From Streptomyces werraensis (GTDB lineage Bacteria > Actinomycetota > Actinomycetes > Streptomycetales > Streptomycetaceae): a DNA stretch of 39,038 bases. The stretch lies in the NCBI GenBank assembly GCA_014656175.1, contig BNBX01000005.1:53722-92759 (forward strand). The letters run 5' to 3'. The notes below the pieces were generated by a model. The model was not told the origin of the DNA, did not search any database, and was given only the letters and a program-made list of their open reading frames with translations. Within the stretch, counting starts at the first letter, position 1. Each line of letters opens with the position of its first letter. Positions 8,434-16,600 of this stretch are shown piece by piece. Made by a program: the position numbers and the translations under genes.

Positions 8434-10094
8434 GCCTGCTCGCCCTCGCGCATGGGGACGCGCACACCGCGCTCGTCCGCGACCGACTCGGCGATGTCGT
8501 ACCCGGCGTCGACGTGCCGGACGACGCCCATGCCGGGGTCGTTGGTGAGCACGCGGCGGATCTTCTCGCCGGCCAGGGCGGTGCCGTCGGCGACGGTGAC
8601 CTGGCCCGCGTGGAGGGAGCGGCCCATGCCGACGCCGCCGCCGTGGTGGACCGACACCCAGGAGGCGCCGGAGGCGACGTTCACCATGGCGTTGAGCAGC
8701 GGCCAGTCGGCGATGGCGTCGGAGCCGTCGAGCATCGCCTCGGTCTCCCGGTAGGGGGAGGCGACGGAGCCGCAGTCGAGGTGGTCGCGGCCGATGACGA
8801 CGGGCGCGGACAGCTCGCCGCTCGCGACCATGTCGTTGAAGCGCTCGCCGGCCTTGTCGCGCTCCCCGTAGCCGAGCCAGCAGATGCGGGCGGGCAGGCC
8901 CTGGAAGTGCACCCGTTCCCCGGCCATCTTGATCCAGCGGGCGAGGGACTCGTTCTCCGGGAAGAGGTCGAGGACGGCGCGGTCGGTCCGCGCGATGTCG
9001 GCGGGGTCGCCGGAGAGTGCGGCCCAGCGGAAGGGGCCCTTGCCCTCGCAGAACAGCGGGCGGATGTAGGCGGGGACGAAGCCGGGGAAGGCGAACGCCC
9101 GCTCGTACCCGGCGAGCTGGGCCTCGCCGCGGATGGAGTTGCCGTAGTCGAAGACCTCGGCGCCGGCGTCCTGGAAGCCGACCATCGCCTCGACGTGCCG
9201 GGCCATGGACTCGCGGGCGCGCGTGGTGAAGCCGGCCGGGTCCTTGGCGGCCGCGTCGGCCATGTCCTCGAAGGCCGTGCCGAGGGGCAGGTAGGCGAGG
9301 GGGTCGTGGGCGGAGGTCTGGTCGGTGACGATGTCGATGGGCGCCCCCATGGCGAGGAGCTGCGGGACGGCCTCCGCCGCGTTGCCGAGGACGCCGATGG
9401 ACAGCGGGCGGCGGGCGTCGCGGGCCTCGGTGGCGAGCCGCAGCGCGTGGTCGAGGGAGTCGGCCTTCACGTCGAGGTAGCGGTGCTCGAGGCGGCGGTC
9501 GATGGCGCGCGGGTCGCAGTCGACGCAGATCGCCACGCCGTCGTTCATGGTGACCGCGAGGGGCTGGGCGCCGCCCATGCCGCCGAGTCCGGCGGTGAGG
9601 GTGACGGTGCCGGCGAGGGAGCCGCCGAAGCGCTTGGCGGCGACGGCGGCGAAGGTCTCGTAGGTGCCCTGGAGGATGCCCTGGGTGCCGATGTAGATCC
9701 AGGAGCCGGCGGTCATCTGCCCGTACATGGTCAGGCCGAGCTGCTCCAGGCGGCGGAACTCCTCCCAGTTCGCCCAGTCGCCGACCAGGTTGGAGTTGGC
9801 GATGAGGACGCGCGGCGCCCACTCGTGGGTCCGCATCACGCCGACGGGGCGGCCGGACTGGACGAGCATCGTCTCGTCCTGCTCGAGGGTCCTCAGCGTG
9901 CGGACCATGGCGTCGAAGGAGCGCCAGTCACGGGCCGCCTTGCCGGTGCCGCCGTAGACGACGAGCTTGTCGGGGTGCTCGGCGACCTCCGGGTCGAGGT
10001 TGTTCTGCAGCATCCGCAGCGCGGCCTCCTGCTGCCATCCCAGGGCGCTCAGCTCGCTGCCGCGCGGTGCTCGGACGGGACGAGGTCCTGACAT
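8430..10094 (-). CDS. hutU: Urocanate hydratase (urocanase)
   Basis: A 554-aa NAD-dependent enzyme that hydrates urocanate to 4-imidazolone-5-propionate. Hallmarks include the N-terminal segment [17 protein letters not shown], the NAD-binding glycine-rich stretch [10 protein letters not shown], and [15 protein letters not shown] near the active-site region. The ATG at 10094 follows GGAGG with a 6-nt gap; a longer frame reaches 10136 but lacks a site. It is the first gene of the minus-strand operon hutU > M20 hydrolase > hutF > hutI. The histidase gene (hutH) is not in the window. Confidence 0.96.
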   Translation of the reverse strand: MSGPRPVRAPRGSELSALGWQQEAALRMLQNNLDPEVAEHPDKLVVYGGTGKAARDWRSFDAMVRTLRTLEQDETMLVQSGRPVGVMRTHEWAPRVLIANSNLVGDWANWEEFRRLEQLGLTMYGQMTAGSWIYIGTQGILQGTYETFAAVAAKRFGGSLAGTVTLTAGLGGMGGAQPLAVTMNDGVAICVDCDPRAIDRRLEHRYLDVKADSLDHALRLATEARDARRPLSIGVLGNAAEAVPQLLAMGAPIDIVTDQTSAHDPLAYLPLGTAFEDMADAAAKDPAGFTTRARESMARHVEAMVGFQDAGAEVFDYGNSIRGEAQLAGYERAFAFPGFVPAYIRPLFCEGKGPFRWAALSGDPADIARTDRAVLDLFPENESLARWIKMAGERVHFQGLPARICWLGYGERDKAGERFNDMVASGELSAPVVIGRDHLDCGSVASPYRETEAMLDGSDAIADWPLLNAMVNVASGASWVSVHHGGGVGMGRSLHAGQVTVADGTALAGEKIRRVLTNDPGMGVVRHVDAGYDIAESVADERGVRVPMREGEQA

Positions 10095-10136
10095 GGGGTG
10101 CCTCCAGGTGGCCACACGACGTCTGCAGATATTCAC

Positions 10137-10165
10137 ATCCTCACCGGCTGAATAGACCTAGTCAA
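10137..10165 (-). promoter_or_regulatory. Candidate promoter of the hut operon
   Basis: On the minus strand TTGACT (10165-10160) and GAGGAT (10142-10137) are separated by 17 bp. The start point would be near 10130, giving a leader of about 36 nt before the hutU ATG. The -35 is near consensus and the -10 is a weak Streptomyces type. Confidence 0.45.
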
Positions 10166-10214
10166 TACAGGGGGCGCGTCGGTGCCTCCGTCCGGGGGAT
10201 GTTTGGCTGGACGC

Positions 10215-11612
10215 ATGCGCGCGAACGAGCAGACCGATGACAGGACGGCCGACGTGACGGCCGGGGCCGACCCGCGGGCCGCCGGGCGGGCGGCCCGCCG
10301 GGACGCCGCGGTGCGGGCGGCCGTGGAGCAGGGCTTCCTCGACACCGGCGCGCCCCTGGTGGCGCTGCTGGACGTCACCGGCATCCGTGAGTCGGCGGCG
10401 GACCTGCGGGCCGCCTTCGAGGCCGTGACAGCGCCCGGCACGCCGGTGCTGCACGCCTTCGCGGTGAAGGCGAGCCCGCTGGTGCCGGTGCTGCGGCTGC
10501 TGCGCGAGGAGGGCATCGGCGCGGAGGTGGCCAGCCCGGGCGAGCTGGCGCTGGCGCGCGCCGCGGGCGTGGAGCCGGGGCGCACCGTGCTGGACTCCCC
10601 CGCCAAGACGCTCGCCGAGCTGCGGGAGGCGCTGGAGCTGGGCATCGCCGTGAACGCGGACAACCCGCAGGAGCTGGAGCGCATCGACGCGCTGGTGGCC
10701 GGCACGGACGTCCGCTCGCCGCTCGGCATCCGGGTGAACCCGCAGGTCGGGGGCGGTTCCATCGAGGCGCTGTCGACGGCGACGGCCACCTCGAAGTTCG
10801 GCGTGGCGTTGCGGGACGAGGGCGCGCGTCAGTGGGTGGTCCAGGCGTACCTGGACCGTCCGTGGCTGACCCGGCTGCACGCCCACACCGGCTCCCAGGG
10901 CATCGCCCTGACGATGATGGCGCGCGGGGTCGCGGAGACGTACGAACTGGCGGAGGAGATCAACCGGCGGGCCGGACGGCAGCAGGTCGACACCCTCGAC
11001 ATCGGCGGCGGCCTGCCGGTGAACTTCGCCTCCGAGGAGAGCCGCCCCACCTACGCGGAGTACGCGCGGCTGCTCAAGGAGACGGTGCCGGGACTGTTCG
11101 ACGGGCGGTACGGGCTGGTCACCGAGTTCGGCCGGTCCCTGCTGGCCAAGCACGGCACGGTGGTCACGCGCGTGGAGTACGCCAAGAGCGCGGGCGGCCG
11201 GCCGGTGGCGGTGACCCACGCGGGCGTGCAGGTCGCGACGCGCACGGTGTACGCGCCGGAGTCGTGGCCTCTGCGGATCGCCGCCTACGACGCGAAGGGA
11301 CTGCCCAAGGAGGGCCCGGCGGTCGTCCAGGACGTGGCGGGCCCGGCCTGCTTCGCGGGCGACCTGCTGGCGCGGGGGCAGGAGCTGCCGCTGCTGGAGC
11401 AGGGCGACCACGCGGCGGCGCTGGACACCGGCGCGTACTACTTCGCGCACCACTACGCGTACAACTCGCTCCCGCGCCCGGCCGTCCTCGGCTACGCCCA
11501 GGACGCCTCCGGCGCGATCACCTTCGCGACGGTCCGCCCGGCGCAGCCGATCGAGGAGATCGTCGCGGAGTCGGGCGCGGCCCACACCGACGCCCTGACG
11601 GGCCTGGGCTGA
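10215..11612 (+). CDS. PLP-dependent decarboxylase of the diaminopimelate/ornithine decarboxylase family (fold type III)
   Basis: A 465-aa LysA-like protein. The PLP lysine is in HAFAVKASP (about Lys85), the phosphate-binding DIGGGLP follows mid-protein, and the C-terminal domain has YNSLPRPA, close to the LysA YNSRPRP. The usual substrate motif CESGD is replaced by CFAGD (Cys379), so the substrate is probably not meso-diaminopimelate. It is divergent from hutU across 120 bp. The ATG at 10215 has only a weak GGA site; an in-frame GTG at 10182 is an alternative start. Substrate and pathway are unknown to me. Confidence 0.82.
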   Translation: MRANEQTDDRTADVTAGADPRAAGRAARRDAAVRAAVEQGFLDTGAPLVALLDVTGIRESAADLRAAFEAVTAPGTPVLHAFAVKASPLVPVLRLLREEGIGAEVASPGELALARAAGVEPGRTVLDSPAKTLAELREALELGIAVNADNPQELERIDALVAGTDVRSPLGIRVNPQVGGGSIEALSTATATSKFGVALRDEGARQWVVQAYLDRPWLTRLHAHTGSQGIALTMMARGVAETYELAEEINRRAGRQQVDTLDIGGGLPVNFASEESRPTYAEYARLLKETVPGLFDGRYGLVTEFGRSLLAKHGTVVTRVEYAKSAGGRPVAVTHAGVQVATRTVYAPESWPLRIAAYDAKGLPKEGPAVVQDVAGPACFAGDLLARGQELPLLEQGDHAAALDTGAYYFAHHYAYNSLPRPAVLGYAQDASGAITFATVRPAQPIEEIVAESGAAHTDALTGLG

Positions 11613-11634
11613 CACGCACGCGGGTGTGACCGGA

Positions 11635-11662
11635 CGGGGCGCGGGCGAGCGTTCGCGCCCCG
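11635..11662 (+). terminator. Terminator of the decarboxylase gene
   Basis: CGGGGCGCG (11635-11643) pairs with CGCGCCCCG (11654-11662), 9 bp with a 10-nt loop, 22 bp after the stop. Confidence 0.6.
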
Positions 11663-11812
11663 GGCTCCGCGCCCCGGCCCACCGCGCCCGTCGCCGTCCC
11701 GTAGGAGCACGGCCGTGCGCCCGGGCGGCCTCACGGGTGCCGGCGCGCCGGCGCCGAGTGCGGGGCGAGCACGGTCCGGCGCGGCCCGCGCTGACTCGGT
11801 GTGCGCGGACGC

Positions 11813-11855
11813 GCCCTGACGGACCTGGGCGGCCACGCACGCGGGCGCGACCGGA
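11813..11855 (+). repeat. Partial duplicate of the decarboxylase 3' end
   Basis: This 43-bp stretch matches 11592-11634 (the last codons, stop and first downstream bases of the decarboxylase) at 38 of 43 positions, at an offset of 221 bp. In the copy the stop codon is altered. It lies in the gene-free interval 11613-11969, which otherwise holds only two terminator hairpins. Confidence 0.65.
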
Positions 11856-11933
11856 GACCGCACTCCCGACCGGCCCGGCACGTGGCGCGGGTTCGGGTGC
11901 CGGGCGGAGCGGGCGTGCGAGGCGCGGACACAT

Positions 11934-11962
11934 CCCGGGCGCGTGACCACCACGCGCCCGGG
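11934..11962 (-). terminator. Terminator of the minus-strand membrane-protein gene
   Basis: CCCGGGCGCGTG (11934-11945) pairs perfectly with CACGCGCCCGGG (11951-11962) around ACCAC, 7 bp beyond the stop of the gene at 11970. Confidence 0.75.
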
Positions 11963-11969
11963 TGTCCCG

Positions 11970-12554
11970 TCAGGCCGCTGTCGTCAGCCGCCGCCGTGCC
12001 CCGCCCGGGGACGCGTCGCCCGCGGCGATGCCTGTCGTGCGGTAGGCCTTGACGGCGCGGCCGGCGGGGCGGCCCGCGCCCTTGCGGAGCCAGTCCACGC
12101 GGACCCACAGCAGTACGTCGTCGTCGCGCTCCAGGCGGCCGATCCACGCCGCCTTCAGCCACAGCCCCACACCGCACCCGGCGAGCAGCAGTCCGGCCGC
12201 GGCGGGCGCCGCGAGGGCCGAGCCGAGCGCGGCGAGGAAGGCGAGCAGCAGCCACCAGCGGTGCGCCCGGCGCCAGTTGCGCGCGGTGACCGCGCGGTCC
12301 TGCAGCACGTCGTGCCGGCCCGCCCGGGCCGCCGCACGGGCCAGGGCGCGGTACCGGCCCCGCCGCGTCAGCGCCACGAGGGCCGCGGCCACGAGGAACA
12401 GCGCGGCTCCGCCGAGCACGCCGATCCGCAGCCCCGTCAGGCCCGGCACGAACGCCCCGGCGCCCGCGGCGACGACTCCCAGCCACCACAGTGGCGCGGC
12501 CCCGGCCCGTACGACGACGGCCACCCGGGCCAGCCCCTGTCCTCCGCGCGTCAC
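11970..12554 (-). CDS. Small membrane protein of unknown function
   Basis: A 194-aa protein with two pairs of hydrophobic helices (about residues 20-62 and 98-134) separated by a basic, arginine-rich stretch (RAAARAGRHD). The C-terminus is basic and cytoplasmic by the positive-inside rule. No enzyme motif is visible and I do not recognise the family. The GTG start at 12554 is supported by GGGAGG 7 nt upstream on the minus strand. An iterated GGAAGTCC motif lies just upstream. It is monocistronic, ending in a strong hairpin. Confidence 0.7.
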   Translation of the reverse strand: MTRGGQGLARVAVVVRAGAAPLWWLGVVAAGAGAFVPGLTGLRIGVLGGAALFLVAAALVALTRRGRYRALARAAARAGRHDVLQDRAVTARNWRRAHRWWLLLAFLAALGSALAAPAAAGLLLAGCGVGLWLKAAWIGRLERDDDVLLWVRVDWLRKGAGRPAGRAVKAYRTTGIAAGDASPGGARRRLTTAA

Positions 12555-12582
12555 GTCCAGCCTCCCGTCTTCCGATTCCTGA

Positions 12583-12637
12583 GGAAGTCCATCCGTGGGA
12601 AGTCCCTTACCTGTGGAACGCCTTCGAGGGAAGTCCC
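12583..12637. promoter_or_regulatory. Three iterated GGAAGTCC motifs upstream of the membrane-protein gene
   Basis: GGAAGTCC occurs at 12583-12590, 12598-12605 and 12629-12636. The second and third are extended to the identical decamer GGGAAGTCCC. They cover positions about 29-83 bp upstream of the GTG start at 12554, where a promoter or operator would be expected. Confidence 0.5.
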
Positions 12638-12689
12638 CGCGTCGGACGCTAGCGGGGGAAGCTGAGACGAGTCTGAGAAGACGCGGCTG

Positions 12690-13532
12690 TCACTCCACGA
12701 ACAGCCCGCGCGCCGCCGCCCGGGTGTCGAACTCCTCGAGCCGCGCCTGCGCGTCGGGCAGGTCGTCGCACATCGCCTCGAGGAGCACCCGCCCCAGCAG
12801 CATCGGCGCGCACGCGGTGTCGAACACCAGCGCCGTGCCGACGGCGGCCGGCAGCAGCAGGTCGGACACCTTGGCGACGGGCGCGAACGCCGAGTCGGCG
12901 ACGGTGACGACGGTCAGCCCCGACTCCTTGGCGTGGACGAGCGCGTCGAGGACCTCGCGCGGATGCCGCGGCAGCGCGAAGCACAGCAGCGCCGACGCCC
13001 CCGCCCGCACGGCCGCGTCGATCCGGTCGAGCAGCATCGTGCCGCCCTCGTTGAGCAGCCGTACGTCCGGGTGGACCTTGGCGGCGAAGTAGGCGAAGCC
13101 GTGCGCCTGGGCGGCGGCCGCCCGCAGACCGAGCACGGGCAGCGGCCGGCTCTCCGCGAGCACCCGCCCCGCCCGCCGCACCGGCTCGGGGTCGGCCAGC
13201 ACCTCCGCGAGATGGCGCAGGTTCTCGATCTCGGCCTCGACGGCCTGCTGGTACTCGTTGGACGAGCGGGTGTCCGGGGCGGGTTCGGCCGGCGCGACCT
13301 CCCGCAGGTACCGGCGCAGCGCGGGGTAGCCGTCGAAGCCGAGGGCGACCGCGAAGCGGGTCACGGAGGGCTGGCTCACCCCGGCCAGTTCGGCCAGCTC
13401 CACGCTCGACAGGAACGGCACGTCGGCGGCGCGCCGCACCATGCTGTGGGCGATGCGCCGCTGGGTGGGCGTCAGCCGGTGTCCCTCGAACAGCGCCTGG
13501 AGACGCGCCGCGGGGCTCTCGGTGCCGCTCAT
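12690..13532 (-). CDS. RpiR-family transcriptional regulator with SIS domain
   Basis: A 280-aa DNA-binding regulator. The N-terminal HTH_6 (RpiR) domain spans about residues 1-80 (LTPTQRRIAHSMV, then ELAELAGVSQPSVTRFAVALGFDGYPALRRYLR). A SIS sugar-phosphate-binding domain follows (about 120-260, with LPVLGLRAAAAQAHGFAYF and ALLCFALPRHPREVLD). By family it senses a phosphorylated sugar or related metabolite. The ATG at 13532 has AGGGGGAG upstream; the frame continues to 13565 without a better site. Its targets are unknown. On the minus strand upstream, TGTAT-N6-ATGCA around 13582-13597 is an imperfect palindrome overlapping a TATAAC box, possibly an autoregulatory operator. Confidence 0.87.
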   Translation of the reverse strand: MSGTESPAARLQALFEGHRLTPTQRRIAHSMVRRAADVPFLSSVELAELAGVSQPSVTRFAVALGFDGYPALRRYLREVAPAEPAPDTRSSNEYQQAVEAEIENLRHLAEVLADPEPVRRAGRVLAESRPLPVLGLRAAAAQAHGFAYFAAKVHPDVRLLNEGGTMLLDRIDAAVRAGASALLCFALPRHPREVLDALVHAKESGLTVVTVADSAFAPVAKVSDLLLPAAVGTALVFDTACAPMLLGRVLLEAMCDDLPDAQARLEEFDTRAAARGLFVE

Positions 13533-13686
13533 GACCTGACTCCCCCTCGGCCGTCCCCGGCCCATTCATCCGTCGTGACTTCTGCATGCCGTTATACAGG
13601 CGCACGCCGCACCGTGCCGGGCGGGCGCCGGACCCGGCACGGATCACGCCATGTCGTGGATCCGGAACCCTCTTCCGGGACACGTC

Positions 13687-13716
13687 CGGATCTCGACGAT
13701 TTCGCCACGAGATCCG
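13687..13716. promoter_or_regulatory. 9-bp inverted repeat upstream of the LCP gene
   Basis: CGGATCTCG (13687-13695) and CGAGATCCG (13708-13716) are perfect inverted copies separated by 12 bp, between the divergent RpiR and LCP genes. It could be an operator or a leader hairpin. Confidence 0.4.
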
Positions 13717-13814
13717 CGCGGCCGGGAACGGCCGGATAGCGTGAGCCGTCGAACAGATAAGCAATTGTGGACTCAGGTGCCCCACGGGGCACGGGCGCAG
13801 GAGTGGGTGGGGGC

Positions 13815-15521
13815 GTGGACGCGCAGAGTCGTGGGCGGGCGGAAGGGGCCGATCCCGCCGACCAGTGGGTGCTGAATCCGCGGACCGGTGACTACGAGCT
13901 GAGGCTGGACGGCGCCCCGCCGCCTCCGACGCCCTCGGTCCCGCGCCAGCGCACCCCGCAGGCGCCCGGGCCGCGTCCCGGCGGCCCGCGCGAGCGCGAC
14001 CCGGACCCAAGCGACCGGGACGCCGACCCCGGCCCCGACGGCCCCCGCGACTCGCACCGCCGCAAGCGCAAGCAGCCCAAGAGGTCCGGCCGGCGCAAGG
14101 CGCTGATGTGGACCGGGGGCGTGATGGGCCTGGTGCTCGTCGGCGGCTCGGCGTTCGCGTACTACTGGTGGGACCGCCTGGGCGGGAACATCGACACCGT
14201 CGACATCGGTGACGTCGGCAGCGACACCGTTCTCGGGGACGGCCCGGCCAACATCCTCGTCATCGGCAACGACGTCCGCACCGGCAAGGGCAACGAGGCG
14301 TACGGCAACCGGGACAACGTGACCGGGCACGCCGACACCACGCTGCTGTTCCATGTCGCAGGGGACCGGTCCAACGCGACGGTGGTGAGCATCCCCCGCG
14401 ACCTGATGACCGAGATACCGGACTGCGAGACCCGGCAGTCCGACGGCTCGGCGAAGACGGTCCCCGGCTCGGAGGGCACCACCCGGTTCAACGAGTCCTA
14501 CGGCGTCGAGGGCCGCGACCCCGGCTGCACCATGCGCACGGTCGAGCAGCTGACCGGCCTGGACGTGGACCACTTCATGATGTTCGACTTCAACGCCGTC
14601 AAGACGCTGTCCACGGCGGTCGGCGGCGTCGAGGTGTGCCTGGAGGAACCGCTGAAGGACACCTCGGGCGGCACCGAGCTCGACCTGCCGGAAGGGAAGA
14701 GCGTCATCCAGGGCGAGGAGGCGCTGTCGTTCCTGCGCAACCGGCACGGGCTGAAGAACGAGAGCGACCTGGACCGGATCGGGATGCAGCAGAAGTTCGT
14801 CGCGTCGATGCTGCGCCGCCTCAAGGAGGACACGCTCGGCAGCCCGTCCAAGATGCTGGACGTCGCCGACGCGGCCACCAAGTCCCTCACCGTGGACAAG
14901 GCCATCGGCAGCCCCGCCGAGCTGCTCACCCTCGCCAAGGAGCTCGGCAAGATCGACCTGAAGAACATCACCCTGATGACGCTCCCGGTGATCGACAACC
15001 CGGACGAGCCGAAGCCCGTCACCGTGGTCCCGGACCCGGTGAAGGCGCCGCAGGTGTTCTCGATGCTCCAGGACGACGTGTCGTTCACCGAGGTGAAGAA
15101 GCAGCAGAAGAAGGCCAAGGACAAGCAGGACGCGTTGCTGAAGGGCGCGCGGGCCGAGGCGTCCGCCGTGCGCGTCGACGTCCTCAACGGCGGCGGCCCG
15201 CAGGGCGCCGCCGGGGAGACGGTCACCTGGCTGCAGAACAGCGAGGGCGTGTCCCGTTCGGCGAACGAGGGCAACGCCCCCGCAAAGGTCGCCCGCACCC
15301 AGCTCGTGTACGCCCCGGACCAGGCCGACCAGGCGCGCAGGCTCGCCGACCTGATGGGGCTGCCCGCCGCCGCCATGAAGCCCACCGCCGAGGCCGGCGG
15401 CGACGGGCCGATGACCCTGACCCTCGGCCCCGACTTCAAGAAGGCCGGGGTGCCGGTCACGACGCCGAAGAAGGTCGACGTCCCGCAGTCCCGCGCCGAC
15501 GAGAAGATGTGCAAGGGCTGA
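13815..15521 (+). CDS. LytR-CpsA-Psr (LCP) family cell-wall glycopolymer ligase with LytR_C domain
   Basis: About 568 aa. A long Pro/Arg/Asp-rich cytoplasmic N-terminus is followed by one membrane anchor (about residues 96-116, GGVMGLVLVGGSAFAYYWW). The extracellular LCP domain follows, with DVRTG, HADTTLLFHV, VSIPRDLMTEIP and FLRNRHGLKNESDLDR. A C-terminal LytR_C domain carries VRVDVLNGGG. The family transfers wall glycopolymers from lipid carriers to peptidoglycan; conserved Arg/Asp residues that bind the pyrophosphate are present. The start is uncertain: GTG at 13815 (VDAQSRGRA) follows GGTGGGGG and an AGGAG at 13799-13803, while an in-frame GTG at 13767 would add 16 residues. Confidence 0.9.
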   Translation: MDAQSRGRAEGADPADQWVLNPRTGDYELRLDGAPPPPTPSVPRQRTPQAPGPRPGGPRERDPDPSDRDADPGPDGPRDSHRRKRKQPKRSGRRKALMWTGGVMGLVLVGGSAFAYYWWDRLGGNIDTVDIGDVGSDTVLGDGPANILVIGNDVRTGKGNEAYGNRDNVTGHADTTLLFHVAGDRSNATVVSIPRDLMTEIPDCETRQSDGSAKTVPGSEGTTRFNESYGVEGRDPGCTMRTVEQLTGLDVDHFMMFDFNAVKTLSTAVGGVEVCLEEPLKDTSGGTELDLPEGKSVIQGEEALSFLRNRHGLKNESDLDRIGMQQKFVASMLRRLKEDTLGSPSKMLDVADAATKSLTVDKAIGSPAELLTLAKELGKIDLKNITLMTLPVIDNPDEPKPVTVVPDPVKAPQVFSMLQDDVSFTEVKKQQKKAKDKQDALLKGARAEASAVRVDVLNGGGPQGAAGETVTWLQNSEGVSRSANEGNAPAKVARTQLVYAPDQADQARRLADLMGLPAAAMKPTAEAGGDGPMTLTLGPDFKKAGVPVTTPKKVDVPQSRADEKMCKG

Positions 15522-15575
15522 GACCAGGACGGCGCGCGAGGACAGGTGAACGGCGGCCCGCCCGAGGACGGGAAC

Positions 15576-15588
15576 GGGGGTTACCCCC
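15576..15588. promoter_or_regulatory. GGGGGTTACCCCC palindrome
   Basis: GGGGG-TTA-CCCCC lies 38 bp before the ATG at 15626 and 55 bp after the LCP stop. It could be an operator for the downstream membrane-protein gene or a short hairpin. Confidence 0.35.
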
Positions 15589-15625
15589 AGTGCGGGCGGG
15601 CTTCCGCGTGCCTACCTTGTGAGGC

Positions 15626-16060
15626 ATGACCGGAATGGACGCGCGGGACGCCGAGCTGAAGAAGGAACTCCACGCCTCCCTGCAGGCCCGCAGGGAGCTG
15701 GGCGAGGAATACGAGTCCGCCCTGGTCGACTCGTTCCTGGAGAAGGTCGACCAGCGCATCGACGGCGCCGTGGAGCGCCGGGTCCGGCGGCAGCTGGCCG
15801 AGCACCGGCTGACGTCCGCCCGGGACGCGCGGGCGCCGAAGGCCACGGACTCCTGGGGCGAGCGGTTCGGCTTCGGGATCGTGTCGCTGGTGCTGGCGGT
15901 GCCGCTGTCCGCGATCGGCGGGGGCGTGGGCGAGCTGCCCGGCCTGCTGGTCGCCTGGGCGGGGATCGTGGGCGTGAACGTCGTCCAGGCCGTGCGCACC
16001 AACCCGGGGCTGTTCCGCGGCCGTCGGCCCGCGCGGGACGACGACGCCTGGGAGGACTGA
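15626..16060 (+). CDS. Small membrane protein with N-terminal helical region, function unknown
   Basis: A 144-aa protein. Residues 1-70 are highly charged and helical (DAELKKELHASLQARRELGEEYESALVDSF), likely a coiled coil facing the cytoplasm. A hydrophobic hairpin of two helices follows (about 83-120, IVSLVLAVPLSAIGG and LLVAWAGIVGVNVVQ), then a short charged tail. This layout suits an integral-membrane scaffold or 2TM-type protein. The ATG follows GTGAGGC closely; a TACCTT box 8 nt upstream raises the possibility of a leaderless or very short-leader transcript. A large hairpin follows. Confidence 0.75.
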   Translation: MTGMDARDAELKKELHASLQARRELGEEYESALVDSFLEKVDQRIDGAVERRVRRQLAEHRLTSARDARAPKATDSWGERFGFGIVSLVLAVPLSAIGGGVGELPGLLVAWAGIVGVNVVQAVRTNPGLFRGRRPARDDDAWED

Positions 16061-16106
16061 GCCGCACGGAGGAAGCGGCGCACGCGCGCCGGGGAGAAGA
16101 GATTGG

Positions 16107-16161
16107 CGCGGGGACCGCCGCACCCCCGTTGCCGGGGGGCGGGACGACGGCGGTCCCCGCG
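16107..16161 (+). terminator. Large nested hairpin after the small membrane protein gene
   Basis: A perfect 14-bp outer stem (16107-16120 with 16148-16161) encloses a second 6-bp hairpin, CCCCCG (16123-16128) with CGGGGG (16133-16138). It lies 46 bp after the stop. The rest of 16162-16600 has no gene and carries the dispersed repeats. Confidence 0.75.
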
Positions 16162-16433
16162 AACACGCGCTCCGCCTCCGGCGTAGTGCGTCGCACAGGC
16201 GTCCATGGAGGTCCGGGAGCCGCTCCGGAGGTCCTTCGACGCCGTGTGGCCGTCGGCCGGAACGGGGAGCCGCTCCCGTCCCGCCGACATCCATCACTGT
16301 GCCGGAGCTGTGTTAACCGGGTGCTGCGCGGGCGTGACGTGCTCGTACCACTTCCGCGAAGGGCGTGCCCGCCACGCCGACGCGGGACCGACCGCGCCCC
16401 TGGGCCCCGGGTGCGGGCCGTCGCGGGTTGCGC

Positions 16434-16564
16434 GCGCAGTTCCCCGCGCCCCTTCGGGACGGGCCCACCGCAGCACCCTCAGGGGCGCGGGGAACTGCGC
16501 GCCAAGCCCCCACCCCGCCGCGGACGGCATCGAACCGCACCCTCAGGGGCGCGGGGAACTGCGC
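16434..16564. repeat. Three copies of the dispersed 20-bp repeat, two forming a long inverted pair
   Basis: GCGCAGTTCCCCGCGCCCCT is present forward at 16434-16453 and in reverse orientation at 16481-16500 and 16545-16564. The first two, with one extra flanking base each, can fold into a 21-bp perfect stem (16433-16453 with 16481-16501) with a 27-nt loop. They lie just beyond the stop of the minus-strand cystathionine beta-synthase gene (16601) and may act as its terminator. Confidence 0.9.
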
Positions 16565-16600
16565 GCCAAGCCACCCACCGCGCCGCGGGGGACGGCTGCC

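Noticed and set aside
8514..10091. Long plus-strand open frame antisense to hutU (about 525 codons)
   Set aside because: Composition is Gly/Ala/Val-rich with no family resemblance; the minus strand holds an unmistakable urocanase with proper start and overlaps. A typical GC-rich shadow.
10182..10214. GTG at 10182 as the decarboxylase start
   Set aside because: The added 11 residues lack family similarity and the spacing to the GGGGG run is poor; kept only as an alternative.
12598..12606. GGGAAGTCCC as an insertion-sequence end
   Set aside because: No transposase frame or target duplication between copies, and three copies at irregular spacing fit a regulator site better.
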